Below are positions 51,895 through 62,068 of a DNA stretch of 64,000 nucleotides, piece after piece. A model generated the notes under the pieces. It did not search any database and was not told where the DNA came from. It saw only the letters and a list, made by a program, of their open reading frames with translations. This stretch comes from Massilia pinisoli. Its GTDB lineage: Bacteria > Pseudomonadota > Gammaproteobacteria > Burkholderiales > Burkholderiaceae_D. Both the position numbers and the translations under genes were made by a program. The stretch lies in assembly GCF_024753285.1 (NCBI RefSeq), contig NZ_JANUGW010000009.1, positions 1 to 64,000 of the forward strand, given 5' to 3'. Position 1 is the stretch's first letter; every line of letters begins with the position of its first letter.

Positions 51895-52062
51895 TCAGGA
51901 GCGCGAGGTGCCGATGCGGTCGTCGGACGGCATCAGCATGCCCCACCCCAACTGGCGCCGGATTTCTTCCGGTGTCGGCGGGGGCGTCGTGTCCTTCGTG
52001 CGCCGTTCGAGGTATTCCCGCACGAGGTGCTTGGGTGGATGGTTCGTCGTCGTCGTGGACAT
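51895..52062 (-). CDS. Small acidic/basic protein of unknown function
   Basis: A 55-residue protein starting MSTTTTNHPPKHLVREYLERR, with TPPPTPEEIRRQLGW in the centre. The ribosome site GGAGG lies 6 bases before the ATG. It is on the same strand as the previous small gene, about 65 bases upstream of it, and may be expressed with it. I do not know the family. Confidence 0.55.
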   Translation of the reverse strand: MSTTTTNHPPKHLVREYLERRTKDTTPPPTPEEIRRQLGWGMLMPSDDRIGTSRS

Positions 52063-52314
52063 GGCAACCTCCGCTTCCGTTAGGCCGGCGCGTTCGCATC
52101 GCCGGCGTGAATTCTGGTGCCGGTCCTCGAGGCGACCGGCTGACCTGTCGAGGTGGTTGGTCGCCGCAGACATCGCATGGCGCCTCACTCGACGCCTCCA
52201 TCGTAACGAAGCATGAGGGGTATGGACCGTTAGGTGCCGCACACTGTCCGTCCCCATGAGTTCCAGTCCTACAGCCCACCTTCAACTCCGCCTACGCGGC
52301 AGTGCAACATGATG

Positions 52315-52340
52315 AAAAAAGGAGGCCGCGGCCTCCTTTT
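52315..52340 (-). terminator. Terminator of the TonB-dependent receptor gene
   Basis: Near-perfect stem AAAAGGAGGCC / GGCCTCCTTTT followed on the minus strand by a run of six T residues, 18 bases after the receptor stop. The rest of 52063-52314 holds no gene that I can support. Confidence 0.92.
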
Positions 52341-52358
52341 GCGAACGCGCGGGACGGG

Positions 52359-55304
52359 TCAGAACCGGTATTTCAGGTTCACGTAGAACTGGCGGCCGCT
52401 CACGTCCAGCTTCTGCTGTTCCTCTTCGCTGTAGCGATAGTAGGCGCGCTTCACGTTGGTCAGATTCGTCGCATCGAAGGCGAGCAACAGGTTGCGCGTG
52501 ATGTTCCAGCTGGCGTTGAAGGCGAGCGTCGTCACCGGTGCCGCCATCGTCGGCGCAGTCGGCATCAACACACCGTTCACGCTGTACAAGCCCTGGCTGT
52601 TCGCCGTCGGCGCCGGGGCCGTGGAGCTGTTCACGTACTCGCTGCGATAGTTCGCCACGAGGCGTAGCGACACCTTGTCGTTCTCGAAATAGCCCCCGAC
52701 ATTCGCGGCCCATTCCGATGCACCGACCATCGGCCGGCCATCGTCGACCTTCGTGTGCGCGCGGCTGACGTTGCTCGTGATGCCGAAGCCCGTCGTGCCG
52801 ATCGGCTGTTCGTACGACAGTTCCAGGCCCGCGATGTGCGCGCCCTGCTGCTGCGACGTCTGCACGGCATACGTCTTCATCGCCTGCGCGGCCGGGTCCC
52901 ACAAGTCGATCGTCGAACCGCCCGACGTGCCGGTCTTCGCATAGCCCTCGATGCGCGAGTAGAACAGGTCCACGCCCACCATCGAACGGCGCGCGAAATA
53001 CCAGGCCCACGATGCGTCGAGGTTGTCCGACGTGAGCGGCTTGATGTCCGGGTTCGGCCCCGTCACGCGGCAGCCCTGCGCATCGCACGTCGGCGTGCCG
53101 AAGCCGGCGCCGAGCAGGTTGTAGTTCTGGCGTCCCACCGTACGGCTCGCGCCGAAGCGCACGATTTGGTCCTGCCTCAGCTCGTAGCGCACGTTCATGC
53201 TGGGGAGCCAGTTATCGAAGCGGCGGTTCGTCTTCGTGAAGTAGTACATATTACCCGTCAGCGGATTGAACGGGACGTCGTCGTAATACGGCTGCAGGTC
53301 GCCGGCCGTCGAGATGGCGCCCGGATACGCGGCGCACGGGATCGCCGGCTGTCCCGGCGCCGCGCGCTGGCAGATGCCGGCCGCGATCGGGGTCGGGATG
53401 TCGGCATTGATGCGCGTCTGCACGAAGCGCAGCCCCACGTTGCCGGACCAGTGCTCGCCTTCCAGGTTGGCCATCACGTAGCCCGAGGTCTGGCGCTCGC
53501 GCAGGTGCAGCTCGGACGCGATGCGGCGCTCGTACTCGTCGCTCGTCGTCTTGGTGGCGTTGGCAAAATACGCCATCAGCACGGCGGGGTCGAACGTGTA
53601 GCCCGTGTTGTCCCAGCCGACCGGACCATCGAGGCCCGCACCGAAGTTCGACGGCCACGGAATCGTGCTCGTGGGCGCGCCCGCCTGCAGGTTCGCGTTG
53701 TGGTAAGCGGGATAGCGGCGCGCGCTGTCGCGATGGTGGTCGGCGTAGCGCAGGCCGCTTTCGACGGACTGGAGCCAGCCCTGCGCGACGCGGTACTCGC
53801 CATCGACCTGCCCGCTCGTCTCGCGGTCCGTCGTCTTGAGGCCGGAGATCGTGCGCACGACGAGCTGGTCGGGCTTGATGCCGGTGCCGTAGTACTTCAC
53901 GTACGGCGCATTGTCGACGCCGGCCAGCGCATACGACACGCCCGTGCCGAAGCTGGCATACGTCAGGCCCTGGTCCCAGTCCGTCTTGCCGACGCCGCGT
54001 GTCGTCGACAGCAAGGTCTTCAGCGTGAAGTCGGGGTTCACGCGCCACTTGCCGTCCAGGTCGAGGAACGAACTGGTGGCGCGCGCGCCCTGGCGATAAA
54101 AGCCTTCCGAGTTGCCGGTGTACTGGGGCGTCGTCCCGTCGGGGAACATGATGTCGGCGCTTTTCAGCACGCGCAGCTGGTCGCCGTACATCGTCGTCTC
54201 CGTGACGATGACGGGATTGCGGATCGCCGCGAACACCTGCTGGCCGTTCGAGTTCGTGTTCGGCGCGGACGCGCCGGTGGCGCCATCCGCCAGCGACGCC
54301 TTCCCGAGCAGCATGCTGTAGATGGCGCCGGCCTTCAAGCGGCCGTAGTTCGGCGCCTTCAGCGTCGACGTGAAACCGGTCACGGTGAAATCGAGATCCT
54401 GGTTCGGCTTGAACTCCAGCGAGAACATGCCGCCCTTGCGGTCGCGGACGCCTTCGACGAACTCCGTGCTCATCGAACCGGGCATGCGCACGCCGTTCAG
54501 GTCCGCTGCCTTGTAGCCGGTGCCGGCCAGCGACGCGTCCGTGATGCCCTTCATCGTGCTCGTGTTGATGACGTCCCAGCCGCTGCTCGTGCCGTACGCG
54601 AGGCGCGACGCCGAATCGCGGCGGATGTAGCGCTTTTCCGCGAAGCCCTGGACGATGAAGCCGAACGTACCCGCCTCGTTCTTCCAGTTGACGGACGCAT
54701 TCAGGTCCGGCGCCGTCTTGCCCGGCAAGGTGGCATAGCTGGCGCCGACGCTGGCCACGCCGGACAGGCGCTCCTTCTGCGCCAGCGGCTTGCGCGTCGT
54801 GACGTTGATCGTGCCCGCGAGGCCGCCGTCGACGATGTTCGCCTGCGACGTTTTATAGACGATGGCCTGGTTCAGCACGGACGACGGCATCAGCGACAGG
54901 CTCGTCGAGCGGCTGCTGGACGCCTGATCCGCGATGTACCAGTCGCCGCTGCTCACGGTGTGGCCGTTGAAGATGATGAGCGACATGTCCGGATTGGTGC
55001 CGCGCATGGCGACCTTTTCCGCTTCGTCGTAATCGGTGCGCACGGCCACGCCGGGCAGGCGCTGCAGGGAATCGGCGAGGTTCTTGTCCGGCATCTTGCC
55101 CACGTCCTCGGCCGTGATCACTTCGACGTTGGCGGTGGCGTCGCGCTTCACGGCCAGCGACTTCGCCATCGATGCGCGGATGCCCGTCACTTCGACCGTC
55201 TGCATCTGCGGGCTGCCGGCGTCGCTCTGGGCCAGCGCGGGCGCACCCGCCGCGGCCAGTAGCGCCATCGAGACTGCGGCCGCGAGCGGCTTCTGCTTCA
55301 ACAT
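52359..55304 (-). CDS. TonB-dependent receptor (large, TIGR01782-like)
   Basis: A 981-residue outer-membrane receptor. Signal peptide MLKQKPLAAAVSMALLAAAGAPALA; a plug domain with VEVTGIRASMAKSLAVKRDA near its start; then a 22-strand barrel ending QFYVNLKYRF. The length and the VTGIRAS-type start match the large receptors that carry oligosaccharides and other big ligands in Proteobacteria. The ATG at 55304 has the ribosome site AGGAGAG. Upstream at 55383-55401 a GATAATGATTA-type sequence shares 13 of 19 positions with the Fur consensus by hand. Substrate unknown. Confidence 0.92.
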   Translation of the reverse strand: MLKQKPLAAAVSMALLAAAGAPALAQSDAGSPQMQTVEVTGIRASMAKSLAVKRDATANVEVITAEDVGKMPDKNLADSLQRLPGVAVRTDYDEAEKVAMRGTNPDMSLIIFNGHTVSSGDWYIADQASSSRSTSLSLMPSSVLNQAIVYKTSQANIVDGGLAGTINVTTRKPLAQKERLSGVASVGASYATLPGKTAPDLNASVNWKNEAGTFGFIVQGFAEKRYIRRDSASRLAYGTSSGWDVINTSTMKGITDASLAGTGYKAADLNGVRMPGSMSTEFVEGVRDRKGGMFSLEFKPNQDLDFTVTGFTSTLKAPNYGRLKAGAIYSMLLGKASLADGATGASAPNTNSNGQQVFAAIRNPVIVTETTMYGDQLRVLKSADIMFPDGTTPQYTGNSEGFYRQGARATSSFLDLDGKWRVNPDFTLKTLLSTTRGVGKTDWDQGLTYASFGTGVSYALAGVDNAPYVKYYGTGIKPDQLVVRTISGLKTTDRETSGQVDGEYRVAQGWLQSVESGLRYADHHRDSARRYPAYHNANLQAGAPTSTIPWPSNFGAGLDGPVGWDNTGYTFDPAVLMAYFANATKTTSDEYERRIASELHLRERQTSGYVMANLEGEHWSGNVGLRFVQTRINADIPTPIAAGICQRAAPGQPAIPCAAYPGAISTAGDLQPYYDDVPFNPLTGNMYYFTKTNRRFDNWLPSMNVRYELRQDQIVRFGASRTVGRQNYNLLGAGFGTPTCDAQGCRVTGPNPDIKPLTSDNLDASWAWYFARRSMVGVDLFYSRIEGYAKTGTSGGSTIDLWDPAAQAMKTYAVQTSQQQGAHIAGLELSYEQPIGTTGFGITSNVSRAHTKVDDGRPMVGASEWAANVGGYFENDKVSLRLVANYRSEYVNSSTAPAPTANSQGLYSVNGVLMPTAPTMAAPVTTLAFNASWNITRNLLLAFDATNLTNVKRAYYRYSEEEQQKLDVSGRQFYVNLKYRF

Positions 55305-55472
55305 TTCTCTCTCCTGTCGTTGTCTTGTCAAGGCCGGTGTCTCCCGGTCGCGCGGACAGTATTGATGATGGCAACGCCATTGGATAATGATTACTGTTAA
55401 AGAATCTATAACTTAGAGGCATGTGCGGCGGCGCCGATGACGCCGGGTTATACCCGCATAAATATTTTCATT

Positions 55473-55501
55473 TTGACAGCATCGGCCGGACGGGTTAGCG
55501 T
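55473..55501 (+). promoter_or_regulatory. Possible promoter of the DUF1460 gene
   Basis: TTGACA (55473-55478) followed after 17 bases by a weak TAGCGT (55496-55501), 26 bases before the ATG at 55527. The -35 box is perfect and the -10 box poor. Confidence 0.4.
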
Positions 55502-55526
55502 AGCGTTTTATCGTCCGAGACCCGTC

Positions 55527-56537
55527 ATGCGTCCTGCCCGCGCGCTGCCCGCGCTTCTGCTGCCCTCCCTGATCGCCACCCTCGTCGCCGGCTGCGCGAC
55601 GCCGCCTGCCGCACCGCCCGCGGCACCGCCCGTGGCCACCGTCGATACCGTCCCGACGGCACAGGTCGCGGCCAGTGAACCGCTGGACGCGATCCTGGCG
55701 AAGCCGCTGTACCGCATGCATCCGGTCGAAGCCGGACGCTACATCGCGTGGGTCCACGACGCGGAACCCGACCTGCGCAAGCGCATCGCCGCCATCGCCC
55801 GCAAGAACCTTGGCCAGCCTTACCGCCTGAACCTCCTGGGCGAATTCCCGTACCAGGTCCATGACGACCTGCCGATGTTCAGCCTGGACCACAGCGACTG
55901 CGTCGTGTTCGCGGAACACACGTACGCGATGGCGCTGTCGCAGTCGTGGGAAGAATTCTTCTGGATGCTGCAGCGCATCCGCTACCGCGACGGTGTCGTC
56001 GGTGTGGCCACGCGCAACCACTACACGGAAATGGACTGGAACGTCGCCAACCGCTGGCTCGTGACGGACGTCAGCGCGGAGCTGGCGGGCCCGGACGGGC
56101 CCGCATACACGATGACGATCGACCGCGCCCGCTTCCTCAAGACGCGCCACCACACGGACGCCAGCGTCCCCGTCGAGACGAGCCGCCAGGCGTATGTGCC
56201 GAAGGACCGCGTGGCCGCCATCACCGGCCAGCTGCGCGAGGGCGACCTCGTCAACGTGATCTCGACGCGCGACGGCCAGTACTGGGCGTCGCACGTGGGC
56301 CTCGTCGTGCTGGGCGCCGACGGGCAGCGCCACTTCCTCCATTCGTCCGACCCCCAGGTGCGCGAAGAGACGTTCGAATCGTTCATCGCCCGCGCGGCCG
56401 CGCGCGAGGAGCGCAACCGGCAGGCGGACAAGAACGGCCAGGTGCTGGCCGGGTTCAAGTTCCTGCGCCTGAACGACGACATCACGGTGCCGCCGATGGC
56501 ACCGCAGCCGCGCCCGGGCCATCCGGCCGGCGCCTGA
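55527..56537 (+). CDS. DUF1460 lipoprotein, NlpC/P60-like amidase family
   Basis: A 336-residue protein with a lipobox (LVAGC, Cys23) and a Pro/Ala-rich linker, then the DUF1460 domain. The catalytic Cys is in DHSDCVVFAEHTYAM and the His in YWASHVGLVV, as in amidases of the NlpC/P60 superfamily that act on peptidoglycan fragments. It would sit on the outer membrane. The start at 55527 gives a proper lipoprotein signal; the frame extends upstream to 55437 without one. It stands divergent from the TonB receptor. Confidence 0.88.
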   Translation: MRPARALPALLLPSLIATLVAGCATPPAAPPAAPPVATVDTVPTAQVAASEPLDAILAKPLYRMHPVEAGRYIAWVHDAEPDLRKRIAAIARKNLGQPYRLNLLGEFPYQVHDDLPMFSLDHSDCVVFAEHTYAMALSQSWEEFFWMLQRIRYRDGVVGVATRNHYTEMDWNVANRWLVTDVSAELAGPDGPAYTMTIDRARFLKTRHHTDASVPVETSRQAYVPKDRVAAITGQLREGDLVNVISTRDGQYWASHVGLVVLGADGQRHFLHSSDPQVREETFESFIARAAAREERNRQADKNGQVLAGFKFLRLNDDITVPPMAPQPRPGHPAGA

Positions 56538-56986
56538 GCCCCGGCCCCATCATCGCGCGGCTGCCGGCCGCGCATCCGCGCTCCCGCACGTGCCACGCGG
56601 GGCCGCATCCCGACGCCCGCCATGTGATCCGTGTTCGCCTCCAGCGCCCGAGCGCGGCGTGCCCCGTTCGCCAGAATTTCGGAAAATAATTTCGCTTAAG
56701 AATTACGGCTCTTTCAATTGACCAATTCTTTTGAATAATATCCGCAATTCAATTTCCTGTTTATACGCTCGTGTTATTCCTGGCGAATTCCGTTTAGCCG
56801 GTTGAGCATCGTCAAATCGGCATTTCAAGCGCGCCGAGATAATAAACCCAATCGCGAAATTCAATCGCATTGGCGATGCACATCATCCTTCGACAAATCG
56901 GCCAGGAAACAAAAACGCAGGAACGATAACCGTTCTGTTTTCTAACGGATATTCATATTCGCCAACCCACGCCGTGATTCAGAATC
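56538..56986. other. AT-rich intergenic region before the polysaccharide operon
   Basis: About 450 bases with no credible gene. From about 56680 on the base composition drops sharply in G+C compared with the rest of the window, and the first 400 bases of the following gene are also less G+C-rich. It likely contains the operon promoter; I see no clear -35/-10 pair. The composition may mark transferred DNA. Confidence 0.6.
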
Positions 56987-59008
56987 ATGATCAAGCTATA
57001 TCAAGCGCTTATCAGCCGATTTTGCTCCAGGATGGTGTCCTTGCATCGCGCCACGAAAATCGCGCTGATGGTCATAGCCGATTTGATCGCACTGCCTTTC
57101 TGTTTTCTGATTGCGATGCTGCTGCGCGGCGGCGATCTGAAACTAGCGTCCCATTTCGGGCCGGCTTCCTATATTCTCGTGGCGGTGGTCACGATTGCCG
57201 CCTTTTCCGTTTCGGATTTATATCGCGCCGTCATTCGCTTCATCGACCAGCGTTTATTGAGCGCGACGGGTCTTGCGCTGGGCATTGCCATATCGGGCGC
57301 CTATGCCGTGACGTTCTCCATCAAAGAGGAAAATTTCCCCCGCAGTGCATTGGCCATTTACTGGTTCATCGTGTTTTCCTATGTCATCGCATCGCGCATC
57401 GGCGTCCGCACCTTCCTGCGCAACCGGCATGCCGGACAACGCGTCGCCACGGAGGTGGTGGCGATCTACGGGGCCGGCGACGCGGGGGCGCGGCTGGCGC
57501 AGGCGATGCGCAACAGCGAGGAATACCGCCCGGTCTGCTTCTTCGACGACAAGCACGCACTGAACGACCGGAACATCGGCGGACTGCGCGTATTCCACAC
57601 CGACCGGCTGCTGGAAGTCGTGGATGCGATGTGCATCCGGTCGATCGTGATCGCCCTCCCGTCCGTATCGCCGGAACGCCTGCGCGACATCATGCAGCGG
57701 CTGGCGCAGGCCGGCATCAGCACCAAGATCCTGAGCCGCCTCGTCGACCTCGCCGACGACAAGGCCACGCCGCGCGACAGCATCCGCGACCTGAAGTTCG
57801 AAGACCTGCTGGGCCGTCCGGCCGTACCGCCGCGCGTCGACCTGTTTGCCCGCTGCGTGAGCGGCAAGACGGTGCTCGTCACGGGTGCCGGGGGTTCCAT
57901 CGGCGCCGAGCTGTGCCGCCAGATCGCCACCCTCGGCCCGCGCCGGCTGCACCTGCTCGACCACTCGGAGTTCGCGCTGTACACGATCCGCCAGGAGCTC
58001 GCGGCCCGCTTCCCCGACCTCGGCGTGGAAGCGCACCTGGGCTCCGTCTGCAACGCCGACCTCGTCGAACGGATCCTGCGCGGGGTCCCGGTCGACACGA
58101 TCTACCATGCCGCCGCCTACAAGCACGTACCCCTCGTCGAAATGAACATCGTCGAAGGTCTGCGCAACAACGTGCTGGGTGCGCAGGTGATCGCCGCCCA
58201 GGCGGCCAGGCACGGTGTCGAAACGTGCGTGCTGATCTCGAGCGACAAGGCCGTGCGGCCGACCAACGTCATGGGCGCCAGCAAGCGCATCGCGGAACTG
58301 ATCTTCCAGGCCGCGGCGGTGCGCCACGGTCCCGGCAACGGCGCAAACACGACGTTCTGCATGGTCCGCTTCGGCAACGTGCTCGGGTCGTCCGGCTCCG
58401 TGATCCCCTTGTTCCAGCGCCAGATCGCGCGCGGCGGCCCGCTCACCATCACGCATCCCGACGTGTCGCGCTACTTCATGCTGATTCCCGAGGCGGCCCA
58501 GCTGGTGATCCAGGCCGGCGCGATGGCCAAGGGCGGTGACGTGTTCGTGCTCGACATGGGCGAACCCGTCCGCATCGTCGACCTGGCACGCACGCTGATC
58601 GCGCTGTCCGGGCTTACGGAGAAATCGCCGCAGAATCCGGGCGGTGACATCGAGATCCGCTACGTCGGCCTGTTCCCCGGCGAAAAACTGCACGAGGAAT
58701 TACTGACCGACGGCGTCGTCTTCCCCAGCGAACATCCGCGCATCATGCGCATGAAGGAAAACGCGTTGCGGCCGGGCGTTCTGGACACGTTCGTCACGTG
58801 CCTGATGATGGCGTGCGAAACGCATGAGCGAACCATGATCGAGGCGATGGTCAAGGCCATCGTCACCGAATACAGCCCCAGCCGGCCCATCGCGGAGCCG
58901 GCCGCGGCGCCCGTTGCCGCGGCGGCTGCGGCGGCAGCGACAGCCCCGCTCGTCACCCCGCACCAGCGCCTGGCCCTGATCAAGAAATTCGTGCCGTTCC
59001 GCATCTGA
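56987..59008 (+). CDS. CapD/WbpM-type nucleotide-sugar 4,6-dehydratase
   Basis: A 673-residue protein of the CapD/WbpM/FlaA1 family. Four N-terminal membrane helices (about 25-45, 60-80, 92-112, 122-142), a first Rossmann-like segment (YGAGDAG, 161-167), and the catalytic SDR domain with GAGGSIG (300-306). The catalytic stretch [17 protein letters not shown] (418-434) contains Met429 and Lys433 instead of Tyr and Lys, as in WbpM. It makes a UDP-4-keto-6-deoxy-HexNAc at the membrane. No strong ribosome site precedes the ATG. It leads the wbp-like operon. Confidence 0.9.
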   Translation: MIKLYQALISRFCSRMVSLHRATKIALMVIADLIALPFCFLIAMLLRGGDLKLASHFGPASYILVAVVTIAAFSVSDLYRAVIRFIDQRLLSATGLALGIAISGAYAVTFSIKEENFPRSALAIYWFIVFSYVIASRIGVRTFLRNRHAGQRVATEVVAIYGAGDAGARLAQAMRNSEEYRPVCFFDDKHALNDRNIGGLRVFHTDRLLEVVDAMCIRSIVIALPSVSPERLRDIMQRLAQAGISTKILSRLVDLADDKATPRDSIRDLKFEDLLGRPAVPPRVDLFARCVSGKTVLVTGAGGSIGAELCRQIATLGPRRLHLLDHSEFALYTIRQELAARFPDLGVEAHLGSVCNADLVERILRGVPVDTIYHAAAYKHVPLVEMNIVEGLRNNVLGAQVIAAQAARHGVETCVLISSDKAVRPTNVMGASKRIAELIFQAAAVRHGPGNGANTTFCMVRFGNVLGSSGSVIPLFQRQIARGGPLTITHPDVSRYFMLIPEAAQLVIQAGAMAKGGDVFVLDMGEPVRIVDLARTLIALSGLTEKSPQNPGGDIEIRYVGLFPGEKLHEELLTDGVVFPSEHPRIMRMKENALRPGVLDTFVTCLMMACETHERTMIEAMVKAIVTEYSPSRPIAEPAAAPVAAAAAAAATAPLVTPHQRLALIKKFVPFRI

Positions 59009-59043
59009 CGGCGGCATCCACCCACCCGTTTGGCGAGGAAACA

Positions 59044-60372
59044 ATGCGTGACGAAAGCAAACCGGCCTATCTCGAACAGCTCACGACGCGGCTGCGTGAG
59101 CGCGACGCCGTCATCGGCATCGTCGGCCTGGGCTATGTGGGCCTGCCGCTGACCTTGCGCTACGCCGAGGCCGGCTTTCGCGTGCTCGGCATCGACATCG
59201 ACGGCGACAAGGTCGACCGCCTGAACCGCGGGGAAAGCTATCTGCGCCATATCGCGACCACCGACCTGGCCCGCGCGCGCGCGAACGGCTTCGAAGCCAC
59301 GACCGACTTCTCACGTGCCGACGAAGCGGACGCCCTGATCATCTGTGTGCCGACGCCGCTGGGCGCCTATCGCGAGCCCGACCTGTCGTTCGTCCTCGGC
59401 ACGACGGACGCCCTGCTGCCGTTCATGCGGCCGGGCCAGGTCCTGTCGCTGGAAAGCACGACCTACCCGGGCACGACCGACGAAGAACTCAAGCCGCGGC
59501 TGGAGTCGCGCGGGTTCGTGATCGGGCGCGACGTCTTCCTCGTGTTCTCGCCCGAGCGCGAAGACCCCGGCAATCCCGACTTCCATACCCGGACGATTCC
59601 GAAGGTCTGCGGCGGCGTCACGCCCGCGTGCCTGGAAGCCGGCGTCGCACTGTACAGTCCCGCGATCGACCGCGTCGTTCCCGTCAGCTCGACCCGCGCC
59701 GCCGAACTCACGAAGCTGCTGGAAAACATTCATCGCGCCGTCAACATCGGCCTCGTGAACGAGATGAAGATCATCGCCGACCGCATGCGGATCGACATCC
59801 ACGAGGTGATCCGCGCGGCCGCCACGAAGCCGTTCGGCTTCACGCCGTACTATCCGGGTCCCGGCCTGGGCGGACACTGCATCCCGATCGACCCGTTCTA
59901 CCTCACGTGGAAGGCGCGCGAATACGGTCTGCACACGCGCTTCATCGAACTCGCCGGCGAGATCAACAGCGACATGCCGCACTGGGTCGTGGGCAAGCTC
60001 GTGGACGCATTGAACAGCCGCGGCAAGGCCGTCATGGGCAGCCGGGTGCTGGTGCTCGGCATCGCCTACAAGAAGGACGTGGAGGACATGCGCGAATCCC
60101 CGTCGGTCGAACTGATGGAGATCCTGCGCGACAAGGGGGCCGTGGTCGATTATTCCGACCCGCACGTGCCGGTGTTCCCGCGCATGCGCGAGCACCGCTT
60201 CGACCTCAGGAGCGTCGAACTCACGCCGCAGCGCATCGCGTCGTACGACATCGTGCTGCTCGCCACGGCGCACAGCGCGTTCGACTACGACCTCGTGCGC
60301 CAGTACGCCACGCTGATCGTCGATACCCGCGGCGTCTACACGGCCCCGCTGCCGAACGTCGTCCAAGCCTGA
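59044..60372 (+). CDS. wbpA: UDP-N-acetylglucosamine 6-dehydrogenase (WbpA type)
   Basis: A 442-residue nucleotide-sugar dehydrogenase. NAD motif GLGYVG at 28-33 and the catalytic Cys279 in [11 protein letters not shown]; both lie at the positions of the UDP-glucose/GDP-mannose dehydrogenase family. In the following gene context it should oxidise UDP-GlcNAc to UDP-GlcNAcA. The gene starts after a ribosome site GAGGAA 35 bases beyond the dehydratase gene. It begins the WbpA-B-D-E set. Confidence 0.92.
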   Translation: MRDESKPAYLEQLTTRLRERDAVIGIVGLGYVGLPLTLRYAEAGFRVLGIDIDGDKVDRLNRGESYLRHIATTDLARARANGFEATTDFSRADEADALIICVPTPLGAYREPDLSFVLGTTDALLPFMRPGQVLSLESTTYPGTTDEELKPRLESRGFVIGRDVFLVFSPEREDPGNPDFHTRTIPKVCGGVTPACLEAGVALYSPAIDRVVPVSSTRAAELTKLLENIHRAVNIGLVNEMKIIADRMRIDIHEVIRAAATKPFGFTPYYPGPGLGGHCIPIDPFYLTWKAREYGLHTRFIELAGEINSDMPHWVVGKLVDALNSRGKAVMGSRVLVLGIAYKKDVEDMRESPSVELMEILRDKGAVVDYSDPHVPVFPRMREHRFDLRSVELTPQRIASYDIVLLATAHSAFDYDLVRQYATLIVDTRGVYTAPLPNVVQA

Positions 60373-60381
60373 GGAGCCGCC

Positions 60382-61443
60382 GTGCGCCACTATCCCGCTC
60401 CCATCACGGACCGCAAGATCCGCTTCGCGCTCGTCGGCTGCGGCCGCATCGCGGCCAACCACTTCGAAGCGCTGCGCCAGCATCACGACCGCGCCCAGCT
60501 GGTCGGCGTATGCGACGTCGACCCGCGCGCCCTCGACCGCGCCGTCGGGGCCACCGGTGCGGCGGCCTACACGAGCCTGGAGACGATGCTGCGCGACTGC
60601 GCGGCCGACGCCTTCATCGTCACGACACCGTCCGGGCTGCACCCGGAACAGGCTATCCGCGTCGCCCAGGCGGGCCGCCACGTGGTCACGGAAAAGCCGA
60701 TGGCCACGCGCTGGGATGACGGCAAGCGCATGGTGGCTGCGGCCGACGCGGCGGGCGTGCGGCTGTTCGTCGTCAAGCAGAACCGCCGCAACGCCACGCT
60801 GCAACTGCTCAAGCGTGCCGTCGACAAGAAGCGCTTCGGCCGTATCTACATGGTCAACCTGAACGTGTTCTGGACGCGCCCTCCCGAGTATTACCAGAGC
60901 GCCGGCTGGCGCGGCACGTGGGAATTCGACGGCGGCGCCTTCATGAACCAGGCCAGCCATTACGTCGACCTGATCGACTGGATCGTCGGTCCCGTCGAGA
61001 GCCTGCAGGCCTATACGGCCACGCTGGCACGCGATATCGAGGTCGAGGATACGGGCGTCATCAGCCTGCGCTGGCGCAACGGCGCGCTCGGCTCGATGAA
61101 CGTCACGATGCTCACGTACCCACGCAACCTGGAAGGCTCGATCACGGTGCTGGGGGAACACGGCACCGTGCGCATCGGGGGCGTCGCCGTCAACGAGATC
61201 CAGCAATGGGAGTTCGCCACACCCGACCCCGACGACGCGCTCGTTGCCAATGCCAGCTACCAGACGACGTCGGTTTACGGCTTCGGCCATCCGCTGTACT
61301 ACGACAACGTGATCCGCGTGCTGCGCGGCGAGGCCGAACCAGAGACGGACGGGCGCGAAGGCCTGAAGTCCCTGGAAGTGCTCGTGGCCGCCTATATGTC
61401 CGCGCGCGACGGCCGGCGCGTCGCCTTGCCCCTGGAGTACTGA
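60382..61443 (+). CDS. wbpB: Gfo/Idh/MocA-family oxidoreductase (WbpB type)
   Basis: A 353-residue oxidoreductase from a GTG start with the ribosome site GAGGAG. The NAD motif GCGRIA is at 19-24 and the catalytic EKP at 104-106. By order and neighbours it is the WbpB-like 3-dehydrogenase that oxidises UDP-GlcNAcA at C3 for transamination by the WbpE-like enzyme. It is 9 bases after the WbpA-like gene. Confidence 0.9.
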   Translation: MRHYPAPITDRKIRFALVGCGRIAANHFEALRQHHDRAQLVGVCDVDPRALDRAVGATGAAAYTSLETMLRDCAADAFIVTTPSGLHPEQAIRVAQAGRHVVTEKPMATRWDDGKRMVAAADAAGVRLFVVKQNRRNATLQLLKRAVDKKRFGRIYMVNLNVFWTRPPEYYQSAGWRGTWEFDGGAFMNQASHYVDLIDWIVGPVESLQAYTATLARDIEVEDTGVISLRWRNGALGSMNVTMLTYPRNLEGSITVLGEHGTVRIGGVAVNEIQQWEFATPDPDDALVANASYQTTSVYGFGHPLYYDNVIRVLRGEAEPETDGREGLKSLEVLVAAYMSARDGRRVALPLEY

Positions 61444-61444
61444 C

Positions 61445-62050
61445 ATGCACGCGAATGACATCCACGCCGTCCATCCCAGCGCGATCGTCGATGCGGGCGC
61501 CGTCCTCGGGCCCCGAACGCGCGTCTGGCATTTCGCGCACGTGTGCGGCGGCGCCCGCATCGGCGCCGACTGCTCGCTCGGCCAGAACGTCTTCGTCGGC
61601 AACGACGTCGTGATCGGGAACGGGGTCAAGATCCAGAACAACGTATCCGTCTACGACGCGGTCACGCTTGAGGACGAGGTCTTCTGCGGGCCCAGCATGG
61701 TCTTCACGAACGTCTACAACCCGCGCGCCGGCATCGTCCGCAAGGACCAGTACCGCCGCACCGTCGTCAAGCGCGGCGCCAGCATCGGTGCCAACGCCAC
61801 CATCGTCTGCGGCGTGACGATCGGCCGCTTCGCCTTCATCGGCGCGGGCGCTGTCGTCAAGCGCGACGTGGCGGACTTCGCCCTCATGGCCGGCGTCCCG
61901 GCACGCCAGCTCGGCTGGATCAGCCGCTTCGGCGAACGCCTCGCGCTGCCGCTGTCCGGCGTCGGCGAGGCCACGTGCCCCCACACGGGCGACGTCTACG
62001 AACTGCGGGACGGGACCTGCACCCTGCGCCCGGCCGCCCATCGATCCTGA
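61445..62050 (+). CDS. wbpD: UDP-GlcNAc3NA 3-N-acetyltransferase (WbpD type)
   Basis: A 201-residue left-handed beta-helix acetyltransferase. Hexapeptide repeats run from about residue 10 to 150; [20 protein letters not shown] and [19 protein letters not shown] show the turns. WbpD acetylates the 3-amino group made by WbpE to give UDP-2,3-diacetamido-glucuronic acid. It begins 1 base after the previous stop. The gene order (D before E) is as in Pseudomonas O-antigen clusters. Confidence 0.9.
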   Translation: MHANDIHAVHPSAIVDAGAVLGPRTRVWHFAHVCGGARIGADCSLGQNVFVGNDVVIGNGVKIQNNVSVYDAVTLEDEVFCGPSMVFTNVYNPRAGIVRKDQYRRTVVKRGASIGANATIVCGVTIGRFAFIGAGAVVKRDVADFALMAGVPARQLGWISRFGERLALPLSGVGEATCPHTGDVYELRDGTCTLRPAAHRS

Positions 62051-62068
62051 ACCCGTCCACGGACCATC

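Noticed and set aside
52755..55262. Plus-strand open frame opposite the TonB receptor
   Set aside because: No motif and odd composition; the receptor on the other strand has signal, plug and barrel end.
59311..61641. Minus-strand long open frame across wbpA and wbpB
   Set aside because: Antisense shadow; the plus-strand genes carry NAD motifs, catalytic residues and proper spacing.
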